Shown here one piece after another: positions 1-8,308 of a DNA stretch of 64,000 nt (position 1 is the stretch's first letter; each line of letters starts with the position of its first letter). Where the stretch lies: positions 62,001 through 126,000 of the forward strand of contig NZ_FOJW01000009.1 in assembly GCF_900112045.1 (NCBI RefSeq), in the 5' to 3' direction. This DNA is from Lentibacillus halodurans (lineage in GTDB: Bacteria; Bacillota; Bacilli; Bacillales; Amphibacillaceae). Made by a program: the position numbers and the translations under genes. Below the pieces are notes generated by a model, which saw only the letters and a program-made list of their open reading frames with translations, did no database searches and was not told where the DNA came from.

Positions 1-90
1 CCATTCTTAAGCTATGGCGGTTCATCGTTAACACTGACGCTTTGCTCCGTGGGAATTTTATTAAATATCAGCAGGTATTCAAAGCTATAA
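1..90 (+). CDS. spoVE: SpoVE/FtsW-family glycan polymerase, C-terminal end (partial)
   Basis: Only the last 29 codons are inside the window. They read in frame from base 1 to the TAA at 88-90. The peptide contains FLSYGGSS and ends in GILLNISRYSKL, the typical end of a SEDS (shape, elongation, division, sporulation) membrane protein. In Bacillus, SpoVE polymerises spore-cortex peptidoglycan and FtsW does the same for septal wall. The LLNxSRYS ending and the position directly before divIB favour SpoVE, but FtsW cannot be excluded from so short a tail. murG and murB, which normally follow spoVE in Bacillus, are absent: divIB begins 155 bases downstream. Confidence 0.8.
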   Translation, partial: PFLSYGGSSLTLTLCSVGILLNISRYSKL

Positions 91-153
91 GATTGACATA
101 TCAAATTTTTATTGAATCTGGCGTAAGTTTACTACGTGTTCAATTGTAATATA

Positions 154-162
154 TGATATAAT
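154..162 (+). promoter_or_regulatory. Extended -10 promoter before divIB
   Basis: The sequence TGATATAAT is a perfect TATAAT with an extended TGn element. No good -35 hexamer stands at the usual distance. It lies about 80 bases before the divIB start and would allow transcription of divIB independent of the upstream dcw genes. The assignment is from consensus only. Confidence 0.4.
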
Positions 163-244
163 TTAATCAGTAGAGATAGAACGGCATTGTATGATGCCGT
201 TTTACTATTTCACTAACAATGATCAGAAAAGGGAAGAAATAGAA

Positions 245-1045
245 ATGGGGAAAAAAAATGTAGTTTCAATTGAAGATCGGATCCCTACGCTGAAACAGGA
301 GCGTAGAAAGAAGGCAAACCGCCGGCTTATATTTTATCTTTCTATTTTTTTCTTTTTAATTTCCATCATTGTTTATCTTCAGTCACCGTTAAGTCATGTA
401 CGAACGATAGAGATTTCCGGGAATTCGTTTGTTGAGGATGAAGAAGTGATTGAGGAAAGCAGTATTGAAAAGGGTATGAATATATGGACCGTCAATGAGT
501 CAGGTACAGGAAACGCCATCAGCAAAAATCCGGTCATTCAGCAGGCCGAGGTAAAACGGAAGCTGCCCTGGACAGTCCAAATCAGTATAACCGAATTCGA
601 TCACGTCGGCTATGTCCATGATGATGAACATCACTACCCAGTTTTGGGAAATGGCAAGGTTCTTGATGAACTGGAGCAAACAAACGTCAACGGTAATGGA
701 CCTTTACTGCTCGGATTTTCTGATGAAGATTTTTTACAACAAATGGCAGGAGAGCTGGCAAATCTTTCAGAAAGCATTTTGCAACTGATATCAGAAATAC
801 ATTGGCAGCCAAGTGATGATAATCAGTATAAAATTATACTTTATATGAATGATGGTTATATGGTTGATAGTACCATCAGAAATTTTGCTGATAATATGAG
901 TGTTTATCCTTCAATCGTTTCACAACTGGAATCGGGAAGTAAGGGGATTATACATATTGGTGCTGGTGCCTATTTTGAGGAGTTTAACCAGGCAGCAGAA
1001 GAGGTTTCTGATGAGACCGAAAACGGGGATGGTAATGACCATTGA
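245..1045 (+). CDS. divIB: Cell division protein DivIB (FtsQ family)
   Basis: This is a bitopic membrane protein of the divisome that, with DivIC and FtsL, links septal wall synthesis to the Z ring. The 266-residue product has a basic cytoplasmic tail (ERRKKANRR) and one membrane helix at about residues 28-45. A POTRA domain follows, starting at about residue 50 with VRTIEISGNSF, and then the beta domain and an acidic C-terminal tail. The ATG at 245 (MGKKNVVSIEDR) is chosen because a GGGAAG Shine-Dalgarno precedes it. An in-frame ATG at 191 would add 18 residues that do not resemble a DivIB N-terminus. The next gene, ftsA, is 196 bases away; no ylxW/ylxX/sbp genes are present. Confidence 0.92.
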   Translation: MGKKNVVSIEDRIPTLKQERRKKANRRLIFYLSIFFFLISIIVYLQSPLSHVRTIEISGNSFVEDEEVIEESSIEKGMNIWTVNESGTGNAISKNPVIQQAEVKRKLPWTVQISITEFDHVGYVHDDEHHYPVLGNGKVLDELEQTNVNGNGPLLLGFSDEDFLQQMAGELANLSESILQLISEIHWQPSDDNQYKIILYMNDGYMVDSTIRNFADNMSVYPSIVSQLESGSKGIIHIGAGAYFEEFNQAAEEVSDETENGDGNDH

Positions 1046-1241
1046 GGCAAATTTCCTGAATAAAAATTATGAAAATAAGAGGATTTTGCTGTTTTTTTGT
1101 AGAATTAACCAATATATATTTTCTTTTTATGTATATTCCTTTAAAATAATAGATTATAGGCTTATATAATCGAATAGAAAATTCATCTGATTAAATAAAA
1201 GGCAATATATCAGATGCTTCTGAATCAGGAGGTGCCTTTCT

Positions 1242-2522
1242 TTGAACAACAGTGAAATACTAGTGAGTCTTGATATAGGTACATCAAACATTAAAGTGAT
1301 TATTGGGGAAGTTTTAAATGATTCCCTGAATATTATTGGGGTTGGCACAGCTCAATCGAATGGCATGAAAAAAGGTGCAATTGTTGATATTGATCAAACC
1401 GTACAGTCCATACGAAATGCTGTTGAACAGGCAGAGCGAATGGTCGGTATGCAAATTGACAGTGTTGTAGTAGGTGTGAACGGGAATCATATACAACTGC
1501 AGCCATGTCACGGTGTTGTTGCCGTTCAAAGTGAAAATCGTGAAATTGGCAATGAAGATATCCAGCGGGTGATTGATGGTGCACAAGTCATCTCCATACC
1601 ACCGGAACGTGAAATTATTGATGTCATTCCGAAACAGTTTATCGTTGATGGTTTGGACGAAATAACTGATCCACGAGGAATGATTGGTGTCAGGCTGGAG
1701 ATGGAAGGGACCATCATAACATGTTCCAAAACCATTTTACATAACCTGCTCAAATGCGTAGAACGTGCAAACCTGCATATTTCAGATATTTGTTTGCAGC
1801 CTCTTGCAAGTGGTACAGTTGCTCTATCAAAAGATGAGAAGAATCTTGGTGTTACACTAATCGATGTTGGTGGAGGCTCCACGACTGTTTCCATCTTTGA
1901 AAACGACCATTTAGTCGGTACAAGTGTTATTCCTTTAGGCGGAGATAACATCACCAAGGATTTATCAATTGGACTGAGAACTTCTACGGAAGAGGCAGAG
2001 GATATCATGTTGAACTATGGACATGCATTTTTCAATGATGCCCAGGAGGATGAAACATTTAACGTATCAATCATAGGCAGTAATCATAAAGAAACGTATA
2101 ATCAACTGCAAACTTCTGACATGATAGAAGCTAGATTAGAAGAAATCTATGCTTATGCAGAACGGGAAATCAGGCGAATGGGCTATCAGCAATTACCTGG
2201 AGGTTATGTTCTGACCGGCGGTATTATGAAAATGCCGGGTGTGATGGAACTCGCGCAAGATTTATTCCAGTCTAATGTGCGGATTGCTATTCCTGACTAC
2301 ATAGGTGTAAGAGAACCACAATTTACTGCTGGAATTGGTATCTTGCAATTTGCTTATCGTAATGCGAAAATACAAGGAAAAGAGCTTTTACCTTCTGTCG
2401 TCGTAAATCAGGATGAACCGAAACCAAAACGTACCAAAAACGCAGGAAATTCGGATGCCCCAGCTAAAACAAAGAAAAAGGAATCAGGGATCGCCAATTT
2501 GTTTAAATATTTCTTTGATTAA
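1242..2522 (+). CDS. ftsA: Cell division protein FtsA
   Basis: FtsA is an actin-like ATPase that tethers FtsZ polymers to the membrane and recruits later divisome proteins. The 426-residue product shows the actin-fold phosphate motifs SLDIGTSNIKV near the N-terminus and LIDVGGGSTTVSIF at about residues 205-218. After a lysine-rich linker it ends in an amphipathic membrane-targeting helix (GIANLFKYFFD). Translation starts at TTG 1242, placed 8 bases after AGGAGGTG at 1227-1234. It lies 114 bases upstream of ftsZ, the standard ftsAZ pair. Confidence 0.96.
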   Translation: MNNSEILVSLDIGTSNIKVIIGEVLNDSLNIIGVGTAQSNGMKKGAIVDIDQTVQSIRNAVEQAERMVGMQIDSVVVGVNGNHIQLQPCHGVVAVQSENREIGNEDIQRVIDGAQVISIPPEREIIDVIPKQFIVDGLDEITDPRGMIGVRLEMEGTIITCSKTILHNLLKCVERANLHISDICLQPLASGTVALSKDEKNLGVTLIDVGGGSTTVSIFENDHLVGTSVIPLGGDNITKDLSIGLRTSTEEAEDIMLNYGHAFFNDAQEDETFNVSIIGSNHKETYNQLQTSDMIEARLEEIYAYAEREIRRMGYQQLPGGYVLTGGIMKMPGVMELAQDLFQSNVRIAIPDYIGVREPQFTAGIGILQFAYRNAKIQGKELLPSVVVNQDEPKPKRTKNAGNSDAPAKTKKKESGIANLFKYFFD

Positions 2523-2636
2523 ACAGAAAGAAAATTGCTGGAGGTTTGCGTCAGAGTGTTTTCGGGTATGTCCGACCATCATCAGAAGATCAACATTTAA
2601 AGCGTTGTAATTCAGCATATTAGGAGGAACAGATGT

Positions 2637-3770
2637 ATGTTAGAGTTTGAAACGAATATGGATCAACTGGCAACGATAAAAGTAATTGGTGTAGGCGGTG
2701 GTGGCAGCAATGCAGTCAACCGCATGATTGAACATGGTGTTGAAGGTGTTGAATTTATTGCTGTCAACACGGATGCACAAGCCTTGAATCTGGCAAAAGC
2801 AGAAACGAAACTGCAAATCGGCGGTAAATTGACACGTGGTTTAGGTGCCGGTGCGAATCCGGAAGTAGGCAGAAAAGCTGCTGAAGAGAATAAAGAACAA
2901 TTGGAAGAGGCATTGCAGGGTGCCGATATGATATTTGTGACAGCTGGAATGGGAGGGGGAACTGGTACAGGTGCCGCACCGGTTATTGCTCAAATTGCCA
3001 AAGAAATCGGTGCTCTGACAGTAGGTGTTGTGACCCGTCCATTCACATTTGAAGGCAAAAGAAGATCAACACAGGCCGTTTCGGGAATTGATTCACTGAA
3101 AACAAATGTGGATACGTTGATTGTTATTCCGAATGATCGTCTCCTGGAGATTGTTGATAAAAATACGCCAATGTTAGAAGCATTCCGTGAAGCGGACAAT
3201 GTACTGCGTCAAGGTGTACAAGGTATTTCCGACTTAATTGCCAAGCCCGGATTAATCAATGTGGACTTTGCCGATGTGAAAACAATTATGTTTGATAAAG
3301 GTTCCGCTTTAATGGGAATTGGGATTGCAACTGGTGAAAACCGTGCAACGGAAGCCGCTAAAAAAGCCATTTCCTCACCACTCCTGGAAACGTCGATCGA
3401 TGGAGCACATGGTATCCTGATGAATATTACGGGCGGTACCAATCTGAGCCTCTATGAAGTTCAGGAAGCGGCGGATCTCGTAACTTCAGCCGCTGATAAT
3501 GAAGTTAATGTTATCTTTGGTTCGGTTATTAACGAAAACCTGAAGGATGAAATTATTGTAACGGTGATTGCAACCGGTTTTGATGAAAGTCAAAAAGAGG
3601 ACAATCAGCCCCGTCAGCGACCGGTTATTAATCATAATCAGCATGCAGCGTCAAAGTCAACAGATGAGACACCGCGTGAGCAGACCCAAAATCAGCAAAA
3701 CCGTCCTAATACACAGGAAGACGAATTAGATATTCCAACCTTTTTACGGAATCGAAACCGTAATCGGTAA
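2637..3770 (+). CDS. ftsZ: Cell division protein FtsZ
   Basis: FtsZ is the tubulin-like GTPase that forms the Z ring. The 377-residue protein carries the GTP-binding signature [13 protein letters not shown] and the N-terminal [13 protein letters not shown] loop. It ends with the conserved C-terminal peptide [13 protein letters not shown] that binds FtsA and SepF, after a glutamine/asparagine-rich linker of about 50 residues. The Shine-Dalgarno AGGAGG at 2622-2627 supports a start at 2637; an out-of-frame ATG lies at 2633. Directly after the stop codon a 149-bp tandem repeat begins, with no conventional terminator until 4383. Confidence 0.98.
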   Translation: MLEFETNMDQLATIKVIGVGGGGSNAVNRMIEHGVEGVEFIAVNTDAQALNLAKAETKLQIGGKLTRGLGAGANPEVGRKAAEENKEQLEEALQGADMIFVTAGMGGGTGTGAAPVIAQIAKEIGALTVGVVTRPFTFEGKRRSTQAVSGIDSLKTNVDTLIVIPNDRLLEIVDKNTPMLEAFREADNVLRQGVQGISDLIAKPGLINVDFADVKTIMFDKGSALMGIGIATGENRATEAAKKAISSPLLETSIDGAHGILMNITGGTNLSLYEVQEAADLVTSAADNEVNVIFGSVINENLKDEIIVTVIATGFDESQKEDNQPRQRPVINHNQHAASKSTDETPREQTQNQQNRPNTQEDELDIPTFLRNRNRNR

Positions 3771-3771
3771 A

Positions 3772-4302
3772 GTGAAACTTCATTCAGCGGGTGTACTACC
3801 CCGCTGAATGTTAGTTGAATAGAATCGGACATTTACGGGCAGCAGATCTTCACTTTGCCATTTCCAGTATCAGACCAAATATTGAAGTGGGATCTTGCTG
3901 CCCGTTATATGCGGGATAAAGTGAAACTTCATTCAGCGGGTGTACTACCCCGCTGAATGTTAGTTGAACAGAATCGGACATTTACGGGCAGCAGATCTTC
4001 ACTTTGCCATTTCCAGTATCAGACCAAATATTGAAGTGGGATCTTGCTGCCCGTTACATGCGGGATAAAGTGAAACTTCATTCAGCGGGTGTACTACCCC
4101 GCTGAATGTTAGTTGAACAGAATCGGACATTTACGGGCAGCAGATCTTCACTTTGCCATTTCCAGTATCAGACCAAATATTGAAGTGGGATCTTGCTGCC
4201 CGTTACATGCGGGATAAAGTGAAACTTCATTCAGCGGGTGTACTACCCCGCTGAATGTTAGTTGAACAGAATCGGACATTTACGGGCAGCAGATCTTCAC
4301 AT
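3772..4302 (+). repeat. 149-bp tandem repeat, three full copies plus a partial fourth
   Basis: Units start at 3772, 3921, 4070 and 4219, so the period is exactly 149 bp. The fourth copy stops matching at about 4302. Copy 1 differs from copies 2 and 3 by only two T/C changes seen by eye. Each unit holds a perfect 11-bp hairpin (arm CATTCAGCGGG, 8-base loop) and a second, longer imperfect hairpin whose arms begin CGGGCAGCA and end TGCTGCCCG. The period is not a multiple of three and no frame stays open, so the array is noncoding. After the partial copy, a diverged version of the unit's end (CTTACTGCCTGTAAGGCGGA) is seen at 4341-4360, suggesting an older single-copy element that was amplified. 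Confidence 0.95.
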
Positions 4303-4382
4303 TCTTTAGAGGGTATATCTATAACAGTTGAAGTAAGGAGCTTACTGCCTGTAAGGCGGAATCATAGTGAATAACGTATAGG

Positions 4383-4416
4383 AAGGCAATCAGATTTAAT
4401 CTGGTTGCCTTTTTTA
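4383..4416 (+). terminator. Rho-independent terminator after the ftsZ repeat array
   Basis: A 13-bp stem (AAGGCAATCAGAT paired with ATCTGGTTGCCTT, one wobble) is followed by six T. It is the first clear intrinsic terminator downstream of ftsZ. A transcript from ftsAZ would therefore include the whole 149-bp repeat array. Confidence 0.85.
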
Positions 4417-4721
4417 GGTAAGAGAATATACCTTTTAGCATAAAAATGTTAATTTGAAATCGGCTGATCCATCGATTTTCTCCATTCTGACCTCTGGAAA
4501 AAACCGAGTTACATCCGGATTTTTCTTATACGACAAGTTATTCGATAAGTAGTTAAAATTAGTCCCATTAAGCCTACATGAAGTGACAGACTTTGCTGTC
4601 CAATACTACTATACTTTCTTATAGCGGGCGTTTAAAAAGCAGCATATAATCAAGCGTATATTTACCGTACTCTTGAAGGATCCGCTGTAAAGGGATTATG
4701 ACAGGAAAGGAAGAACAATGT
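4417..4721 (+). promoter_or_regulatory. Upstream region of the spoIIG operon
   Basis: No gene is seen in these 305 bases. TATAAT stands at 4645-4650 without a well-spaced -35. TTCGATA at 4541-4547 matches six of seven bases of the Spo0A box (TTCGACA read on one strand). In B. subtilis the spoIIG promoter is sigma-A/Spo0A dependent with unusual -35/-10 spacing, so the context fits. The site assignment is weak. Confidence 0.35.
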
Positions 4722-5642
4722 GTGACCATTTATCTTGATGCTGTCTGGCTATTAAACTTTTTTCTGGATTTGATGTTACTCATGCTGACACAGGCACTGG
4801 CAAAAGACAGCACAAGAAAACGCAGAATCATGTTTGGAGCGTTCATCGCTTCATTATTGGTGCCACTGTCCATTTATTATCCTGATTCATTTTTTACGAG
4901 TCTGATAGGCAAGCTGATGTATTCGATACTGATCATTTTATGCAGTTTTCGAATTTATTCAATCTATCAGATGATCAAATTGCTGCTCTTATTTTACTTT
5001 ACAACATTTGCTATAGGGGGTGGATTGATCGCAATACACTTTCTATTCCAAAATCCGGTTGGTCTGTCTGCAAATGGGGTGCTTACATTTAATAGCGGCT
5101 ATGGTGATCCAATCAGCTGGCTGTTCGTCGTTATTGGCTTCCCGTTGATCTGGTATTTTACTAAATTGCGTATGGACAAGCATGCAGTGGAAAAAATCCG
5201 ATATGACCAGTTATGTTCCGTCACTATTCACATTCAACAGATCAGTAAATCAACAATGGGATATATTGATAGCGGCAACCAGCTGACAGATCCATTAACT
5301 AAAAAACCGGTGATGATTTGTGATGAGTATTTTTTAAAACAATGGTTTACGGAGCATGAATGGGAAATGCTGAAGGCTGCTCATGACAGCCTGGACTTTG
5401 ATAAGCTGCCAAATGATTGGGAAAAGCGACTTCAAATCGTCCCGTTTCAAGGTGTTGAAGGTAATCGTACATTCATGATGGCGATCAAACCGGATAATGT
5501 GACGGTTATTTATAACGGCGAGCATATCGTGACACGTAAAGTGCTGATCGGTATTCAATTTGCAGAACTGGCCAAAGACAGATCCTATCATTGTTTGTTA
5601 CATCCCAAAATTATAAAAATGGCTGCACCAGCTTCAGCTTAA
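4722..5642 (+). CDS. spoIIGA: Sporulation sigma-E factor-processing peptidase SpoIIGA
   Basis: This is a membrane-embedded aspartic protease of the mother cell that removes the pro-sequence of sigma-E after a signal from the forespore (SpoIIR). The N-terminal half has about five hydrophobic helices and opens with TIYLDAVWLLNFFLDLMLL, the usual SpoIIGA start. The C-terminal half carries the protease motif GYIDSGNQLTDPLTKKPV, whose DSGN aspartate is the predicted catalytic residue. GTG 4722 is preferred because AGGAAAGGAAG stands about 10 bases before it and the protein then begins like its homologues. An in-frame ATG at 4698 would add eight residues. It precedes sigE, its substrate. Confidence 0.93.
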   Translation: MTIYLDAVWLLNFFLDLMLLMLTQALAKDSTRKRRIMFGAFIASLLVPLSIYYPDSFFTSLIGKLMYSILIILCSFRIYSIYQMIKLLLLFYFTTFAIGGGLIAIHFLFQNPVGLSANGVLTFNSGYGDPISWLFVVIGFPLIWYFTKLRMDKHAVEKIRYDQLCSVTIHIQQISKSTMGYIDSGNQLTDPLTKKPVMICDEYFLKQWFTEHEWEMLKAAHDSLDFDKLPNDWEKRLQIVPFQGVEGNRTFMMAIKPDNVTVIYNGEHIVTRKVLIGIQFAELAKDRSYHCLLHPKIIKMAAPASA

Positions 5643-5714
5643 ACGATGCCATACCGACAATGGTGGCTTATACTGCCATTGGCTGCAAAAAAAGCGAAAA
5701 AGGAGCGACTTAAT

Positions 5715-6434
5715 TTGAAACTTATAAGACTTCGGATGCGTTTATGGTGGTATAAAATACTATTTAAACTGGGTCTCAAGACGGATGAGATATATTACAT
5801 AGGTGGCAGTGAAGCCCTTCCGCCGCCATTATCCAAAGAAGAAGAGAAACGCTTGCTGGAATTACTTCCTGAAGGGGACAAATCCGCCAGGGCGATGCTG
5901 ATTGAGCGAAATCTGCGTTTAGTCGTTTACATTGCACGAAAATTTGAAAACACCGGTATTAATATTGAAGATCTGATCAGTATTGGTACGATCGGGCTGA
6001 TTAAAGCTGTCAATACATTTAACCCTGAAAAGAAAATTAAGCTTGCAACTTACGCTTCAAGATGTATCGAAAATGAAATATTAATGTACTTAAGAAGGAA
6101 TAATAAACTAAAATCCGAAATTTCCTTTGATGAACCGCTGAATATTGATTGGGACGGCAATGAATTGCTGCTGTCAGATGTTCTCGGCACAGACGAGGAT
6201 GTGATCACAAGGGATATTGAAACCAATGTGGATAAACATTTACTGAAAAATGCACTATCACAGCTGAATGCACGCGAAAAACAAATTATGGAACTTCGCT
6301 TTGGTCTGGTTGGCAAGGAAGAAAAGACTCAAAAGGATGTCGCCGATATGTTAGGTATTTCACAATCATATATATCCCGCTTGGAGAAAAAAATTATACG
6401 GCGTCTGCAAAAAGAATTTAATAAAATGGTTTGA
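5715..6434 (+). CDS. sigE: RNA polymerase sporulation sigma factor SigE (pro-sigma-E)
   Basis: Sigma-E is the early mother-cell sigma factor, made as an inactive membrane-bound precursor that SpoIIGA cleaves. The 239-residue product has an amphipathic basic pro-sequence (about the first 27 residues, rich in K, R, W and L). Region 2 contains [15 protein letters not shown] and [12 protein letters not shown], and the region 4 helix-turn-helix is [24 protein letters not shown] 5715 is chosen because AAAGGAG lies 8 bases upstream and the length equals that of B. subtilis SigE. The upstream in-frame ATG at 5646 would extend the pro-sequence by 23 unrelated residues. Confidence 0.95.
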   Translation: MKLIRLRMRLWWYKILFKLGLKTDEIYYIGGSEALPPPLSKEEEKRLLELLPEGDKSARAMLIERNLRLVVYIARKFENTGINIEDLISIGTIGLIKAVNTFNPEKKIKLATYASRCIENEILMYLRRNNKLKSEISFDEPLNIDWDGNELLLSDVLGTDEDVITRDIETNVDKHLLKNALSQLNAREKQIMELRFGLVGKEEKTQKDVADMLGISQSYISRLEKKIIRRLQKEFNKMV

Positions 6435-6510
6435 CTTATGCGCGACGTGATTTAAAGTGTTTTAGCATGTCTTATTTACCATTCAGGTTTGCATAAAAAA
6501 CCTTCTATGG

Positions 6511-6538
6511 GGAGATACTTTTCATGAACAGCATCTCC
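6511..6538 (+). promoter_or_regulatory. Small hairpin in the sigG leader
   Basis: GGAGAT at 6511-6516 pairs perfectly with ATCTCC at 6533-6538, just before the sigG Shine-Dalgarno CGGGAGGG (6541-6548). GCATA at 6491-6495 could be the -35 of a sigma-F/G type promoter, but no convincing -10 stands at the right distance. The stem could lower translation of read-through transcripts from spoIIG. This is inferred from position only. Confidence 0.35.
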
Positions 6539-6554
6539 ACCGGGAGGGTAGAAT

Positions 6555-7334
6555 ATGACAAAACATAAAGTAGAAATTTGCGGAGTTGATACATCAAAAT
6601 TACCTGTACTAAAAAACAATGAAATGCGTGAATTGTTTAAACGAATGAAAGACGGTGATTTAACAGCTAGGGAAGAATTGGTGAACGGGAATCTGCGCCT
6701 TGTATTAAGTGTTATTCAGCGCTTTAATAACCGCGGTGAATATGGTGATGATTTATTCCAGGTTGGCTGTATTGGACTCATGAAATCAATTGATAATTTT
6801 GACTTAGGACATAATGTAAAGTTTTCCACTTATGCTGTACCGATGATTATCGGTGAAATAAGGCGATATCTGCGGGATAACAATCCAATCAGGGTTTCAA
6901 GGTCATTGCGGGATACGGCTTACAAAGCACTTCAAGTCAGGGAAAAATTAATCAGTAAAACCTCCAAAGAGCCAACAGCCATGGAAATAGCCGAAGAAAT
7001 GGATGTCGACCATTCAGATATTGTATTTGCAATGGATGCCATCCAGGATCCAGTCTCGCTATTTGAACCTATTTATAATGATGGCGGTGACCCGATCTAT
7101 GTTATGGACCAGCTGAGCGATGATAAAGATAAAGATTCGCTGTGGGTTGATAAGCTTTCACTGAAAGAAGGGATGTATCAGCTCAATGATCGTGAAAAAA
7201 TGATCCTGAACAAACGCTTCTTCCAAGGAAAGACGCAAATGGAAGTGGCTGATGAAATTGGTATATCCCAGGCACAGGTCTCCCGACTTGAAAAAGCAGC
7301 CATTGACCAAATGAACAAAGAAATGTTCGAGTAG
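6555..7334 (+). CDS. sigG: RNA polymerase sporulation sigma factor SigG
   Basis: Sigma-G is the late forespore-specific sigma factor. The 259-residue protein begins KVEICGVDTSKLPVL, the diagnostic SigG N-terminus. Region 2 is LFQVGCIGLMKSIDNFD with YAVPMIIGEIRRYLRD, region 3 is EPTAMEIAEEMDV, and region 4 is TQMEVADEIGISQAQVSRLEK. The start at 6555 has a good GGGAGGG Shine-Dalgarno 6 bases upstream. It follows sigE after 120 bases, the conserved spoIIGA-sigE-sigG order. A terminator-like hairpin lies about 140 bases downstream. Confidence 0.97.
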   Translation: MTKHKVEICGVDTSKLPVLKNNEMRELFKRMKDGDLTAREELVNGNLRLVLSVIQRFNNRGEYGDDLFQVGCIGLMKSIDNFDLGHNVKFSTYAVPMIIGEIRRYLRDNNPIRVSRSLRDTAYKALQVREKLISKTSKEPTAMEIAEEMDVDHSDIVFAMDAIQDPVSLFEPIYNDGGDPIYVMDQLSDDKDKDSLWVDKLSLKEGMYQLNDREKMILNKRFFQGKTQMEVADEIGISQAQVSRLEKAAIDQMNKEMFE

Positions 7335-7474
7335 GTATGACTAGGTTGATACAAGTCGTGCCGGATGTCAGATGACTTTGATTGGGAGGGAATCAGCGAA
7401 AGAGTTACATTAAACCCTAATAAAGGAGGATTCCAGTAAAGACATAACTGCATATCTCTTCTAATTGCAATCGG

Positions 7475-7503
7475 CGCCAAATGCTATTTGGGGTCGTTTT
7501 TTT
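7475..7503 (+). terminator. Probable terminator downstream of sigG
   Basis: The arms CGCCAAAT and ATTTGGGG form an 8-bp stem with one mismatch and a 3-base loop. A tract of seven T follows after TCG. Confidence 0.6.
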
Positions 7504-7643
7504 GCGATCATTTTTTAATCGTCCATGCATGAATTTTTAGCTGCAGATCGTATCAACGGAGGCCTAAACCAACAACAGGCTGCTTAATCAGGATTTTGTA
7601 TAAAAGATCGTCTCCATTTGATAAGAAGCATGCGTTAAGCAAT

Positions 7644-7783
7644 CCGAATACGTGTAGACACCTGCGGGACATGCAATCGCCTGCGGAAAGCGACGAGTTG
7701 CACTTCCACCGAATAAGCTGCGCGTTGCGAGGAGCGGATGCTTCGTCAAAATGGCTTGCAACGCGACAAGCACGTGTGTTCGG
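7644..7783. repeat. Interspersed GC-rich noncoding repeat (type D)
   Basis: This lies in the 643-bp geneless stretch between sigG and ylmC. CCGAATACGTG on the left faces CACGTGTGTTCGG on the right as an imperfect inverted pair. The 52-base core 7683-7734 (GCGGAAAGC to GTTGCGAGGAG) aligns without gaps to 30398-30449, with 42 of 52 positions equal when counted by eye. No reading frame looks coding. The rest of the stretch (7335-7643 and 7784-7977) shows the sigG terminator and otherwise nothing I can name. Confidence 0.7.
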
Positions 7784-7977
7784 ACTATGGCTGGATAACA
7801 ACAACCATTATGAAAAAAGTTAAAAAATCCCTGTAAAAACACTGAAGTTGCACTATTATGAAATTGATTCGTCCATATCACTTTTTTGAGGACAAATTCG
7901 ATTGTATTAAACAAGAGGGATCATAATATTTTGAACATCTATCTGCATATAATCTGTAGTAAGGCAGGTGAATCTCA

Positions 7978-8250
7978 GTGGTAACATTATCCGATTTGCA
8001 AATAAAAGAAGTGATTGTAATGAGTGACGGCAAGAGGCTAGGACATATTTCTGATCTGGAAATTGACGGGGATAACGGGAAGATTACAGCATTGGTGATT
8101 TTCGCTAAAGATAAAAAATCGAGCCTTTTCGGGAAATCCGATGAGCTGATTATACCCTGGAACCACATTGAGGTGATCGGCACAGATGTCATTTTGGTCA
8201 GGGAGGTAACATCACCTTCTCTTTATCCGGATCAACAATTGCTCGAATAA
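7978..8250 (+). CDS. ylmC: PRC-barrel sporulation protein, YlmC/YmxH family
   Basis: A 90-residue single-domain protein with a PRC-barrel fold. It opens with LSDLQIKEVIVMSDGKRLGHI followed by alternating beta strands and a proline/aspartate-containing tail. The family is found almost only in endospore formers and its exact role is unknown. The GTG start at 7978 follows GGCAGGTG at 7963-7970. It heads the ylm cluster next to pgeF, as in B. subtilis, where ylmC stands between sigG and ylmD. Confidence 0.85.
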   Translation: MVTLSDLQIKEVIVMSDGKRLGHISDLEIDGDNGKITALVIFAKDKKSSLFGKSDELIIPWNHIEVIGTDVILVREVTSPSLYPDQQLLE

Positions 8251-8308
8251 TGACTGAAATATGGTAAAATGGTACAAGCACATAACGTTGATTAGGGGGA
8301 ATAACCAA

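Noticed and set aside
3772-4302. CRISPR array
   Set aside because: The units are contiguous 149-bp tandem repeats with no unique spacers, and no cas genes are nearby.
4383-4416. Part of the 149-bp array
   Set aside because: The hairpin here (AAGGCAATCAGAT) is unrelated to the repeat unit and has a proper T tail; it is a separate terminator.
7596-7823. Small protein between sigG and ylmC
   Set aside because: The frame covers the interspersed repeat whose second copy at 30398 is not coding in the same frame.
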